From Bacillus sp. Marseille-Q3570 (GTDB taxonomy: Bacteria > Bacillota > Bacilli > Bacillales > Fictibacillaceae), in the NCBI RefSeq assembly GCF_946151055.1, contig NZ_CAMGYZ010000010.1, forward strand, positions 62,001 through 126,000: DNA of 64,000 nucleotides, given 5' to 3'. Shown here one piece after another: positions 43,270 through 51,988 of this stretch; positions within the stretch are counted from its first letter, which is position 1; the number at the start of each line of letters is the position of its first letter. The notes below the pieces were generated by a model, which was given only the letters and a program-made list of their open reading frames with translations, made no database searches and was not told the DNA's origin. Both the position numbers and the translations under genes were made by a program.

Positions 43270-44202
43270 ATGAAATCTGTCACATTTTATAATGGCCCAG
43301 CTCTTAAATTAGGTCTCCTGACATCAAAAGGGATCCTGGATATCGAGGAGGCTGGTAATTATTTCTCCATCGAAGTGCCGACTGATGTACGGGGACTGAT
43401 AGAAGCAGGCGAAATTGAAAAGGAGGCGATCAGGCTCGTCATCGATAAAGCATCGGTCTCTGATCGCTCGTTTTTTCATAATGATGAGGAGGTTGACTTC
43501 GGGCCATGTGTCGATCAGCCTGAAAAAATCCTATGTATTGGATTGAATTACCGGAAACATGCAGAGGAATCCAAGATGCCTATTCCGACTACGCCGATTG
43601 TCTTCAGTAAATTCGCGAATGCACTTACCGGTCATCGATCAGCCATCCAGCTTCCGGAACAGGCTGAGAAGGTCGACTATGAAGCCGAACTTGTCATCGT
43701 CATGAAAAAGGAAGCGAAGGACATCAGTAAAGAAGAGGCACGCTCCTATGTGTATGGCTATTGCACGGGGAACGATATCTCTGCGAGGGATCTCCAGTTC
43801 AAGACAGGTCAATGGTTGATCGGAAAGACGTGTGACGGGTTCTGTCCAATCGGCCCTGTGCTGCATAGTGATGAAGAGATCGAAGACCCGAATGATCTTG
43901 CAATCAAGACAATCGTCAATGGAGAAGTCCGCCAGCAATCAACTACAGCGGACATGATCTTCAATTGTGAGGAAATCATCGCATACCTTTCACAGCATAT
44001 GACATTGAAGCCCGGGGACATCATCATGACAGGGACACCTGAAGGCGTCATCATGGGGCATCCTGAAGACAACCAATCCTGGTTGGAAGAGGAGGACGAA
44101 GTGATTGTGGAAATTGAGAAACTAGGAAAATTGCAAAATGCTTTTTATCAGAAAAAGGTTGAAAACCGAACAGCGGACAAGCTCCCAAAAATACCCCTAT
44201 AA
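43270..44202 (+). CDS. Fumarylacetoacetate hydrolase family protein
   Basis: 310 residues. FAH core: ILCIGLNYRKHAEESKMPIP, PIVFSKFANALTGH, metal site in VDYEAELVIVMKKEA, GYCTGNDISARDLQFK, WLIGKTCDGFCPIGP and IIMTGTPEGVIMG. It belongs to the 2-hydroxyhepta-2,4-diene-1,7-dioate isomerase / acylpyruvase branch, distinct from the KdaD-like protein at 39256. In a sugar-acid region it might cleave or dehydrate a 2-keto-3-deoxy acid; some relatives act on 2,4-diketo-3-deoxy acids from rhamnonate-type routes. GAAAGGAGAAAGG precedes the ATG. Confidence 0.88.
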   Translation: MKSVTFYNGPALKLGLLTSKGILDIEEAGNYFSIEVPTDVRGLIEAGEIEKEAIRLVIDKASVSDRSFFHNDEEVDFGPCVDQPEKILCIGLNYRKHAEESKMPIPTTPIVFSKFANALTGHRSAIQLPEQAEKVDYEAELVIVMKKEAKDISKEEARSYVYGYCTGNDISARDLQFKTGQWLIGKTCDGFCPIGPVLHSDEEIEDPNDLAIKTIVNGEVRQQSTTADMIFNCEEIIAYLSQHMTLKPGDIIMTGTPEGVIMGHPEDNQSWLEEEDEVIVEIEKLGKLQNAFYQKKVENRTADKLPKIPL

Positions 44203-44244
44203 CCGTTTCAAAAAATCGTTTAAATTGGACAGGAGTGTAGTAGA

Positions 44245-45153
44245 ATGGCGCGATTTCACGGATTGATTCCACCTGTACCGACAATCGTCGATGAAAAAAA
44301 TCAGATTGATACAGAGGGGACGAAAGTTGTCATCGACCAGCTGATCGATGAAGGTGTCAACGGATTGTTGTTCCTCGGTACTTTAGGGGAGTTCACCCAA
44401 TTAAGCATGGATGAGCGGAAAAAGGTTGCAGAGATTGCGATTGAGCTAGTAGATGGACGCGTGCCTGTGATCATCGGTACGGGGAGCACGAATACACGTG
44501 AAGCGATTCGGTTAAGTAGTCACAGCGAAACCATCGGTGCGGATGGGATCATTGTCATCAACCCGTATTATACCCCTTTGAGTGAAGAACACCTTCTCTA
44601 TCATTATGAATCGATCGGTAATACGATCGGGCTTCCTTTGCTTCTCTATAATTTTCCGGCATTCACCGGGCAAGACTTGAATCCGAATTTCATCAAGAAG
44701 CTGGTTGAGAAGGTTCCAACGATAGCAGGGATCAAGGACACTGTAGAGTCGGTTGCCCATATAAGGGAAGTCTTGTTGCAGGTGAAGAAGGAACACCAGG
44801 ATTTTTCGGTGTTTTGCGGGTATGATGATCACTTGCTTCCAACGTTGACAGCAGGAGGGGATGGGGGGATCTGTGCAAGCGGAAATTTTGTGCCGCATTT
44901 AGCCCTCGGATTATTGGAAGCTTTCAAAAACCAGGATTTTCAACAAATGGTCGAATATCATCAACGATTACTAACGATTCCGCAAATCTACAACCTGGAC
45001 ACACCTTTCGCAAATGTGATCAAGGAAGCGATGAAACTAAGCGGAATGGAAATCCCTGCACATGTCCTTCCCCCTGCAAGATCCTTAACGGAAAGCAAGA
45101 AAACGGAATTGATCGAAGTCCTTCAGGGGATCGAACTTTTTTCAGTAAAGTAA
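44245..45153 (+). CDS. DapA-family aldolase/dehydratase (KDG aldolase / dehydratase-like)
   Basis: 302 residues, N-acetylneuraminate lyase/DHDPS superfamily: LIPPVPTIVDEKNQIDTEGT, GTLGEFTQLS, GTGSTNTREAI, catalytic Tyr in LLYNFPAFTGQ and Schiff-base Lys in IAGIKDTVESVAHIRE. The sequence in the 'FCGYDDHLLPTLTAGGDGGI' region fits YagE-type 2-keto-3-deoxygluconate aldolases and L-2-keto-3-deoxyarabonate dehydratases, rather than lysine biosynthesis. It may cleave the keto-deoxy acid to pyruvate and an aldehyde, or dehydrate it. Expected partner of the galactonate dehydratase next to it. Confidence 0.88.
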   Translation: MARFHGLIPPVPTIVDEKNQIDTEGTKVVIDQLIDEGVNGLLFLGTLGEFTQLSMDERKKVAEIAIELVDGRVPVIIGTGSTNTREAIRLSSHSETIGADGIIVINPYYTPLSEEHLLYHYESIGNTIGLPLLLYNFPAFTGQDLNPNFIKKLVEKVPTIAGIKDTVESVAHIREVLLQVKKEHQDFSVFCGYDDHLLPTLTAGGDGGICASGNFVPHLALGLLEAFKNQDFQQMVEYHQRLLTIPQIYNLDTPFANVIKEAMKLSGMEIPAHVLPPARSLTESKKTELIEVLQGIELFSVK

Positions 45154-45201
45154 TAGATAGCCTTATCAATTTATCAAATGGATGAAATGGGGGGAATCCA
45201 T

Positions 45202-46350
45202 ATGAAAATAGTAGACTATGAACTATTCCAGGTACCACCACGTTGGTTGTTCCTGAAAATAGTAACCGATGAAGACCTCGTAGGATGGGGCGAACCGATC
45301 GTAGAGGGAAGGGCCAGGACAGTCAAAACAGCTGTGGAAGAACTGATGGATGGATTGATCGGCAAGGATCCGCTTCGGATTGAAGATCATTGGAACCTGT
45401 TATACCGATCAGGCTTTTATCGAGGCGGGCCGATCCTGATGAGTGCGCTGTCAGGGATCGACCAGGCTTTATGGGACATTAAAGGGAAATATCATCATGC
45501 GCCTGTCCATCAATTGATGGGAGGGCTGTGCAGGGATTCGATCCGTGTGTATACATGGATCGGAGGCGACAGGCCTTCTGATGTAGGTGATGCGGCGTGG
45601 AGAGCAGTATCCTCAGGCTTTACAGCCATCAAAATGAATGGGACAGAAGAACTCCAATACATCGATTCATACACGAAAATCGATGAAGCTGTGGCGAGGG
45701 TTGCTGCAGTGAGAGAGGCCGTCGGAGGTGATGTCGGGATCGGGATAGACTTCCATGGACGAGTCCATAAACCGATGGCAAAGGTTCTTGTGAAGGAGTT
45801 AGAGCCATATCGACCGATGTTCATTGAAGAGCCTGTCCTCCCTGAAAATAATGAAGCATTGAAAGAAGTGGCTAAACATACTTCGATTCCCATCGCAACG
45901 GGGGAAAGGATGTTTTCCAGGTGGGATTTCAAATCTCTCCTGGCTGAGGGGTCCGTCGATATCATACAGCCCGACTTGTCCCATGCAGGCGGGATCACCG
46001 AGACGAAAAAGATCGCAGGGATGGCTGAAGCGTTCGACGTCGCCCTTGCCCCGCACTGCCCTTTAGGTCCGATTGCATTGGCTTCTTGTCTACAGGTCGA
46101 TGCCACATGCCATAATGCATTCATACAAGAACAAAGCCTCGGGATCCATTACAACAAGGAAAATGATCTTCTTGATTATATGGCTGATCGCACAGTATTC
46201 GATTACATGGATGGTCATGTCAAAATACCGGATGGTCATGGGTTAGGTATTGAAATCAATGAAGAATATGTTCGGAAAAGATCTCAAAGCGGTCATGATT
46301 GGAAAAATCCTGTTTGGCGTCATAAGGATGGAAGTATCGCAGAATGGTGA
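45202..46350 (+). CDS. dgoD: Galactonate dehydratase-like enolase-superfamily enzyme
   Basis: 382 residues from ATG 45202 (GGGGGG site eight bases upstream). DgoD features: [40 protein letters not shown], barrel motifs [26 protein letters not shown] with metal ligand D and catalytic His, [38 protein letters not shown] with His. Mandelate racemase/DgoD-type enzymes remove water from D-galactonate (or a related aldonate) to give 2-keto-3-deoxygalactonate. The downstream kinase and aldolase complete a De Ley-Doudoroff-like route. Confidence 0.9.
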   Translation: MKIVDYELFQVPPRWLFLKIVTDEDLVGWGEPIVEGRARTVKTAVEELMDGLIGKDPLRIEDHWNLLYRSGFYRGGPILMSALSGIDQALWDIKGKYHHAPVHQLMGGLCRDSIRVYTWIGGDRPSDVGDAAWRAVSSGFTAIKMNGTEELQYIDSYTKIDEAVARVAAVREAVGGDVGIGIDFHGRVHKPMAKVLVKELEPYRPMFIEEPVLPENNEALKEVAKHTSIPIATGERMFSRWDFKSLLAEGSVDIIQPDLSHAGGITETKKIAGMAEAFDVALAPHCPLGPIALASCLQVDATCHNAFIQEQSLGIHYNKENDLLDYMADRTVFDYMDGHVKIPDGHGLGIEINEEYVRKRSQSGHDWKNPVWRHKDGSIAEW

Positions 46351-47327
46351 TGGACAAACAGAATGAGAGGCAGGTGGAAGCTTTGGATCTCATAACGATC
46401 GGTGAAACGATGGTATTATTCGAACCATTTGATGATGGGACCATCCAATATTCCGGCGCATTCCATAAAAGGATTGGAGGAGCAGAATCGAATGTAGCGA
46501 TTGGATTAAGCAAACTTGGTCATTCTGTATCCTGGGTCAGCAGACTTGGAGATGACCCATTCGGCCGCTATATTCATGCATATGTCCGAGGCGAAGGAGT
46601 CGATGTAAGCCAGGTGAAGTTCGATTCGAGCGCCTCGACCGGAATCTATTTCAAAGAAAAAGGGAGCTTCAATCAGACCCTTGTCCATTATTATCGTAAA
46701 CAGTCTGCAGCCAGTAACATGAAACCTGGGGATCTTGAGGAAGGATTGATCAAGAAGGCGAAATACCTTCATATAACTGGAATCACACCTGCTCTCAGTA
46801 CGAGTTGCCATCAAACCATCCTTCATGCAGTCAAGGTAGCGAAGGAAAACGGAGTGAAGATCATTTTCGACCCGAACCTACGGAAGAAAGTATGGGGCGA
46901 GGTTGATTATATTCCGATCATGAAAGAGCTGATCAGACAATCGGATTATTTCCTTCCTGGAACAGAGGAGTTGCATGATTTATTCCCCAAAAGGAATGTA
47001 AAAGGGATCATTGAAGAACTGTTGGATCAGGTGGAGGCGGTAGTCCTGAAAAAAGGTGCTGAAGGTGCTTCCTATCATACGAAGGAGGAATCCTCTGAAG
47101 TCAACGGCTATCCGAATGACCAGGTGAAAGATCCTGTTGGTGCGGGAGATGGATTCGCAACCGGCTTCATCTCTGGATTACTCGATGGACTCACCCTCTA
47201 TGATTCCATTAAGAGGGCAAATTTGATCGGTTCTATGGTGACCATGGTGAAAGGTGATTGTGAAGGGCTGCCTTCCAGGAAAGAGCTGTTAAGTTTCACG
47301 AAAAATACGAGAGATGTTCAAAGGTAG
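46344..47327 (+). CDS. PfkB-family 2-keto-3-deoxy-sugar-acid kinase
   Basis: 327 residues, start ATG 46344 overlapping the DgoD stop by seven bases; ATG 46350 is an alternative. PfkB pattern: [53 protein letters not shown] and catalytic [20 protein letters not shown]. Phosphorylates 2-keto-3-deoxygluconate or -galactonate at the 6-position. Between DgoD-like dehydratase and the KDPG aldolase, which strongly supports this role. Confidence 0.9.
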   Translation: MVMDKQNERQVEALDLITIGETMVLFEPFDDGTIQYSGAFHKRIGGAESNVAIGLSKLGHSVSWVSRLGDDPFGRYIHAYVRGEGVDVSQVKFDSSASTGIYFKEKGSFNQTLVHYYRKQSAASNMKPGDLEEGLIKKAKYLHITGITPALSTSCHQTILHAVKVAKENGVKIIFDPNLRKKVWGEVDYIPIMKELIRQSDYFLPGTEELHDLFPKRNVKGIIEELLDQVEAVVLKKGAEGASYHTKEESSEVNGYPNDQVKDPVGAGDGFATGFISGLLDGLTLYDSIKRANLIGSMVTMVKGDCEGLPSRKELLSFTKNTRDVQR

Positions 47328-47336
47328 GAATCCATC

Positions 47337-47939
47337 ATGTTAATTGATAAATTGAAGAAAGACAAAGTTGTCGTCATTTTTCGGAATGTGCCTCAGGTTG
47401 AATTGAGGGGTATGGTCGACCTTCTGCTCAAACAAGGATTGAATATCATGGAAGTTACTCTGGACAGCCCAGGAGCACTGGACTCCATCCATTCGTTGAA
47501 GAAGGAGTATGGAGATGAGATCGTCCTTGGCGCAGGAACGGTCACTACCGTTGATGCGGTCAAGGCTGCACAGGAGTCAGGGGCCGAGTTCATCATCTCA
47601 CCCCATGTTGATCGACAGGTCATACATGCTGCTAAAGAGAAAGGTTTGTATAGCATTCCTGGCGCGATGACACCGACTGAAATATATCATGCCGACTCCG
47701 CAGGGGCAGATATGATCAAAATTTTTCCGGCATCTACTTTGGGTCCTGACTATATCAAACAATTGCGCGGACCTTTCTCAAACCTATCCTATATGGCGAC
47801 AGGCGGGGTGAATGAGCATAATGCTGATGCGTTCCTGAAAAGTGGAGCTGCTGTATTGGGAATCGGATCAGCATTGACGAAGCTTGGAGATAAAGATGTT
47901 GAGGCATTCATCAAGAAATTGAAATCAATCCATATATGA
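47337..47939 (+). CDS. 2-keto-3-deoxy-6-phosphogluconate (KDPG/KDPGal) aldolase
   Basis: 200 residues, class I aldolase barrel: VVVIFRNVPQ, IMEVTLDSPGAL, VLGAGTVTTVDAV, AEFIISPHVDRQVI, SIPGAMTPTEIYHA with Glu region, MIKIFPASTLGPDYIKQLRGPF with Schiff-base Lys, and YMATGGVNEHN. Cleaves KDPG or KDPGal into pyruvate and glyceraldehyde-3-phosphate. Last gene of the run, ended by a terminator. Confidence 0.92.
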   Translation: MLIDKLKKDKVVVIFRNVPQVELRGMVDLLLKQGLNIMEVTLDSPGALDSIHSLKKEYGDEIVLGAGTVTTVDAVKAAQESGAEFIISPHVDRQVIHAAKEKGLYSIPGAMTPTEIYHADSAGADMIKIFPASTLGPDYIKQLRGPFSNLSYMATGGVNEHNADAFLKSGAAVLGIGSALTKLGDKDVEAFIKKLKSIHI

Positions 47940-47976
47940 GATATATCCGAGAGCCAATGATAAAAATGACTTAAAA

Positions 47977-48009
47977 GCGCTGCTGTTCACCCAGCAGGCT
48001 TTTTTTATT
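47977..48009 (+). terminator. Rho-independent terminator of the sugar-acid operon
   Basis: The hairpin GCGCTGCTG/CAGCAGGC with a short loop is followed by TTTTTTTATTTT. Confidence 0.75.
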
Positions 48010-48082
48010 TTCATAGGGTAACGACAATCCCTTTTTGAAATATTTAAAGAATAACTTAATTTCCCCTTAAATATACTACTTA

Positions 48083-48111
48083 TTGTTGTTTGCGTAATAC
48101 AAAAGTATTAC
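48083..48111 (+). promoter_or_regulatory. Promoter with overlapping palindrome before the RND pump
   Basis: TTGTTG and TATTAC lie 17 bases apart. An 18-bp inverted repeat (GTAATACAAAAGTATTAC, 48094-48111) covers spacer and -10 box, a typical position for a repressor operator, for example of TetR or MarR type. No regulator gene is adjacent in the window. Confidence 0.6.
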
Positions 48112-48166
48112 AATAGACCTTATTAATGGAAAAATATGAAAAATGTATGGGTTTGGGGGAGAACAA

Positions 48167-51100
48167 ATGAGGTTGCTTCAGTTATTTTTGAAACGTAAGA
48201 TCATTGTTGGATTATTATTTGTTTTTGTACTTATTACAGGCAGCTTTGCAACCATGAAGCTGGATAAAGAACTGATGCCTCCGGTTGACTTTGATGGAGC
48301 ATTTGTAGATGTCATGGCTGGAGAAATGAATGCCTTTGAAGTGGAACGCTTGATTACAAACCCGATTGAACAAAGGCTTTCGGGTATTGAGGGAGTCGAG
48401 GAAATCAATTCGACGACCAACATCGGGAGAGTCAGCTTCGAACTTGCTTTTGAAAGCGGGCGTGGAGACGATGTCTTCCGAGAGGTCGAATCTACACTCA
48501 ATGCCATGCAGCCGGAGTTGCCAGGTGTAGAAGACGTACATGCGATGAAGTTTTCGACAAACCAGCCGTTTGAATTTTATATGTCTCTATCAAATGGTTC
48601 AATGGAAGAGATGACGAAGTTTGCGAAAGAAACACTCAAGCCGCGTCTTGAGGAATTACCTGAGGTCCGTGAAGTGGATTTCATGGGACTTGAAGAAAAA
48701 GAAGTACTCGTTGAACTCGACCGTGCTAAGTTACTAGAATACCAGTTGGATCCTTCACAAATCATGGGCTTGATCCAAAGCGAGAACGCTGAATCTTCAC
48801 TCGGAGAATTGAGTGATGATGAAAACCGGCCGACTTTACGGTGGGATACGGCTTTCACAAATGTAGATGACTTGAAGAACCTACATATCCCAACAGCTGA
48901 CGGCATTGAAACACTGGATACCTTTGCTGATATCAAACTTCAAGCTTCGGAAAACACATCTTCTGTTTGGAAGGATGGATCCGACGAGTTTATTTTTGTC
49001 CAAGTTGGACGCGTAGCAGATGTCACGCAAATCGAGATGGCTGAAGCTGTCCGAGCAGAAGTTTCTAAGATCCGCGAAGATAACGAGGTGCAGGGATTCA
49101 ACCTTGACGAAGTCGTGGCACAGGCAGATTATGTAGAAGACGCGATCAGCGGCGTTACGGACAACATCATCATTGGGGCGATTGTCGCTTTAGTGATCCT
49201 TTTGCTCTTTTTACGAAATATCAGAGCGACGATCATCATCGGTCTTTCGATTCCGACATCGGTATTACTTACATTTTTATCGATGTGGCTGTTGAATTAC
49301 AGCTTCAACATGCTCAGCCTGATCGCTCTTGGACTCGGGATCGGGATGATGGTTGATTCATCTATTGTCATCCTGGAATCGATTTACAGGAAAAAGGAAC
49401 AAGGTTTTGAAAATGTGCAGGCTGTATTGGAAGGAACAAGAGAGGTTGCTACAGCTGTTTTTGCATCGATGCTGACGACCATTGTCGTGTTTTTGCCGAT
49501 CGGCTTGATGGGTGGAGAAGTCGGTAAATTCATGATCATTCTTTCTGTGGTCATCGCTGTTACGCTGATAAGTTCAGTGATCATTGCCTTCACGCTGATT
49601 CCGACGCTTTCTGAGAATTTTTTACGATTGAAAAAGAAGAAAGAGCATCAAAAAGAAAATCTTCTCATTAGAAAATATGGAAGCACAGTTGCATGGATGT
49701 CTAAGAAAAAACGGAACCGATTCGGTATGATTGGATTGTTTTTCTTGATACTTGTAAGCTCATTATTTTTAGTGACGAAAATCCCGATGACGATCATGCC
49801 GGATATGTATAATCGTTATTCGGAAGTCATGATCAATTTGGAACCTGGGGTTTCATTGGATGATCGCAGGGAAGTGGTCGAGGAGTTGAGCGAGCGTTTA
49901 TCCTCGATTCAGGATGTGGATAGTCATTACGTCATCGATAGTGGAAACTTCTTTTTCCTATTAATCAACATGACGAAAGATGATGCTGTTACCCGAGAGC
50001 AGGCTGATGTAAATGAAGATATATTGAACTCCCTTCGCGAATTGTCGGATAGCCATCCGGTTAAAAATGTCGCTGATGTCATGTCAGCTGGCGGTGGTTC
50101 TCCTGTACAGATCAATGTCAAAGGGGAGAATTTTGAGGATTTACGTTTGATAACAGACGATTTGACGGCTGAATTGAGCAAGATTGATGGAATCGTCGGC
50201 GTCACAAGTACAAATGAACGTCAATCTCTGGAACAAAGAATCGTGTTGAAGCAGGATGTCATTGAAGACGATGGTTTGACCTCACAACAGATCAAACAAT
50301 CCATCGAGCAATTATCGATGGTAATGCCAATCGGCGAAATGAATACTGAAGGCGAAATTGTGCCGATCAAATTAGGAATCAATGAGAAGCTGACTACCCA
50401 GGCAGATCTTCTTGATTTGGAGATCCCTACGGCTGCAGGAATGAAGAAACTATCTAACTATGTGGAGCTTGAATCAGCAGAGGTTCCTAATCAGATTTCA
50501 CATCTGGATGGCGAACGCTTCGTAACGATCCAGGCGGATATTGAAGGGCGTGACCTTGGTGCCATCAACCGAGACGTGCAAAAAGTGATCGACTCTTATG
50601 ATTCCTCATCAGGTTATACAGTAGCCACTGCGGGAGATTTAGAGCAGCAGCAGGAATTGATTCAAGAGATGCTTATGATCCTGGCTATTGCGATTTTCCT
50701 AGTGTATGTGGTCATGGCGATCCAGTTCAACAATCTTTCGCATCCGCTTGTCGTCATGTCAGTGATTCCAATGACCGTAGTAGGTGTCATCCTCGGCTTG
50801 TTCATTACACAAAGCGAGCTGAGTACGATGTCGGGCATGGGAATCATCATGCTCATTGGAATTGTGTTGAACAATGCGATTTTGCTGATCGATCGTACGA
50901 AACAGTTGCGGAATGCAGGCTATAATGCGGCTGAAGCACTTATTGAGGCTGGTAAAAATCGTATGCGTCCAATCTTCATGACGACCTTGACGACAGCTGG
51001 GGCAATGATGCCGTTAGCTTTTGCTACCGGGGCCTCTGGTAATTATCAGGCGCCGCTTGCAATCGTCGTCATTTCTGGCTTGTTGTTTGCGACGATGATT

Positions 51101-51223
51101 ACGCTCGTCTTGATTCCAGCTGTTTATATGTTATACAGCGACATCGGCAGAGGGTTCAAACGAATCTTCAGAAGGAAAAAGAAGCATAAGAAAAAGGAAG
51201 AAGCTGTAGAACAAGCAAGCTGA
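48167..51223 (+). CDS. RND efflux transporter (SwrC/AcrB-like)
   Basis: 1018 residues from ATG 48167 (GGGGGAGA six bases upstream). Standard RND layout: helix 1 (FLKRKIIVGLLFVFVLITG), large extracellular domain, helices 2-6 with LGLGIGMMVDSSIVILESIY (the ion-relay Asp region), a second extracellular domain, and helices 8-12 with GIVLNNAILLIDRTKQL. Like B. subtilis SwrC (YerP) it belongs to the HAE-1 branch found in Bacillus, exporting surfactant-type or hydrophobic compounds. Its specific substrate is not shown. It ends in a Lys-rich tail (KKKHKKKEEAVEQAS). Monocistronic, ending at a terminator. Confidence 0.92.
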   Translation: MRLLQLFLKRKIIVGLLFVFVLITGSFATMKLDKELMPPVDFDGAFVDVMAGEMNAFEVERLITNPIEQRLSGIEGVEEINSTTNIGRVSFELAFESGRGDDVFREVESTLNAMQPELPGVEDVHAMKFSTNQPFEFYMSLSNGSMEEMTKFAKETLKPRLEELPEVREVDFMGLEEKEVLVELDRAKLLEYQLDPSQIMGLIQSENAESSLGELSDDENRPTLRWDTAFTNVDDLKNLHIPTADGIETLDTFADIKLQASENTSSVWKDGSDEFIFVQVGRVADVTQIEMAEAVRAEVSKIREDNEVQGFNLDEVVAQADYVEDAISGVTDNIIIGAIVALVILLLFLRNIRATIIIGLSIPTSVLLTFLSMWLLNYSFNMLSLIALGLGIGMMVDSSIVILESIYRKKEQGFENVQAVLEGTREVATAVFASMLTTIVVFLPIGLMGGEVGKFMIILSVVIAVTLISSVIIAFTLIPTLSENFLRLKKKKEHQKENLLIRKYGSTVAWMSKKKRNRFGMIGLFFLILVSSLFLVTKIPMTIMPDMYNRYSEVMINLEPGVSLDDRREVVEELSERLSSIQDVDSHYVIDSGNFFFLLINMTKDDAVTREQADVNEDILNSLRELSDSHPVKNVADVMSAGGGSPVQINVKGENFEDLRLITDDLTAELSKIDGIVGVTSTNERQSLEQRIVLKQDVIEDDGLTSQQIKQSIEQLSMVMPIGEMNTEGEIVPIKLGINEKLTTQADLLDLEIPTAAGMKKLSNYVELESAEVPNQISHLDGERFVTIQADIEGRDLGAINRDVQKVIDSYDSSSGYTVATAGDLEQQQELIQEMLMILAIAIFLVYVVMAIQFNNLSHPLVVMSVIPMTVVGVILGLFITQSELSTMSGMGIIMLIGIVLNNAILLIDRTKQLRNAGYNAAEALIEAGKNRMRPIFMTTLTTAGAMMPLAFATGASGNYQAPLAIVVISGLLFATMITLVLIPAVYMLYSDIGRGFKRIFRRKKKHKKKEEAVEQAS

Positions 51224-51238
51224 GGTTGTTAAAAGTGG

Positions 51239-51273
51239 AACCACATCGGTCGGAATGGCCGGTGTGGTTTTTT
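51239..51273 (+). terminator. Rho-independent terminator of RND pump gene
   Basis: The stem AACCACATCGGTC pairs with GGCCGGTGTGGTT and runs into TTTTTTG. Confidence 0.85.
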
Positions 51274-51420
51274 GTTAATAAACGTACTAGGTTTCGTATA
51301 GTATTTGATTTAAATAAGCCGTACCTTCACCCCTCAACGGATCGATGTGCGTCTATATTTTATTCCCGGCTTATTAAACTAAAGTCCCCCGATTGAGAAA
51401 GAATGACTTATTTTAAAACC

Positions 51421-51605
51421 TAACGGACACAGGGGGCCTTATTTTTATGAAATACATGTGTTTATATAATCTAACGGACATAGGAGACCTTATTGGCTCC
51501 AAAATCATCAAAAACAATAGACTTTTTTACGAATAACGTCTCTGGTGTCCGTTAGCAAACTGAAATTGGCTTTTTTGTCACAAATAACGGCTCTCCTGTC
51601 CGTTA
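51421..51605. repeat. Two direct and two inverted copies of an ACGGACA-type repeat
   Basis: TAACGGACACAGGGGGCCTT (51421-) and TAACGGACATAGGAGACCTT (51472-) are direct copies. AATAACGTCTCTGGTGTCCG (51532-) and AATAACGGCTCTCCTGTCCG (51582-) are inverted copies, each about 23 bp. They can pair into long hairpins. A related pair forms the hairpin at 22805-22888. No reading frame is seen across them. Confidence 0.7.
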
Positions 51606-51679
51606 AGCCCCATCTGTATTCCTTCTTCAACAATGCTGTCATATAATTTAACGTTCTATTTGAGCAATAATCCTTATTT

Positions 51680-51740
51680 ATCAACAAAAATAGTGCCGCA
51701 AATTGCTATGCAATTCGGGGCACATTTTAGTCTGCGTTAT
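51680..51740. other. Hairpin in repeat-rich intergenic region
   Basis: TGCCGCAAATTG pairs with CAATTCGGGGCA around CTATG. Upstream, 51300-51390 carries a wide inverted pair (AATAAGCCG ... CGGCTTATT). The whole 765-base gap between the RND pump and the LacI gene holds repeats and hairpins but no gene I can support. Confidence 0.45.
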
Positions 51741-51757
51741 TAATGTTTGTGATAGGT

Positions 51758-51895
51758 AACGGAACAGGTTAACCAATTGTTCTGGTTTTCTATTGAACAA
51801 AGTTCATTTGTCACAGACTCTTCTGTATAAGCCCAACTAAGGCTCAGCCTGCGCCAGAGGCTTGGCTTTGCAAGTTTTCTAACATGGACTACCAA
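51758..51895 (+). repeat. Dispersed intergenic repeat, long copy
   Basis: Matches the copy at 8476-8606 in order: a hairpin ending TTTTCTATTGAA, GTTCATTT, CTCTTCTGTATAAGC, GGCTCAGCC, GGCTTGGCTTTGCAAGTTTT. A short version lies at 1491-1545. All three copies are intergenic. Confidence 0.55.
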
Positions 51896-51960
51896 AACTA
51901 ATTTTCAGAAAATTGTTGACATGAAGTTATTTTTTTATTAAGGTGTTAGACAAGAAGTTG

Positions 51961-51974
51961 TGAATACGTATTCA
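51961..51974. promoter_or_regulatory. LacI-type operator TGAATACGTATTCA (first copy)
   Basis: Perfect 14-bp palindrome 14 bases before the regulator start, overlapping its leader. A perfect TTGACA lies at 51916-51921, but the matching -10 box is unclear. The same palindrome recurs before the aldehyde dehydrogenase gene. Confidence 0.82.
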
Positions 51975-51988
51975 TAGGAGAAAAGGCT

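Noticed and set aside
51300-51420. Insertion-sequence remnant
   Set aside because: A wide inverted pair and composition hint at it, but there is no transposase piece and no target duplication that I can see.
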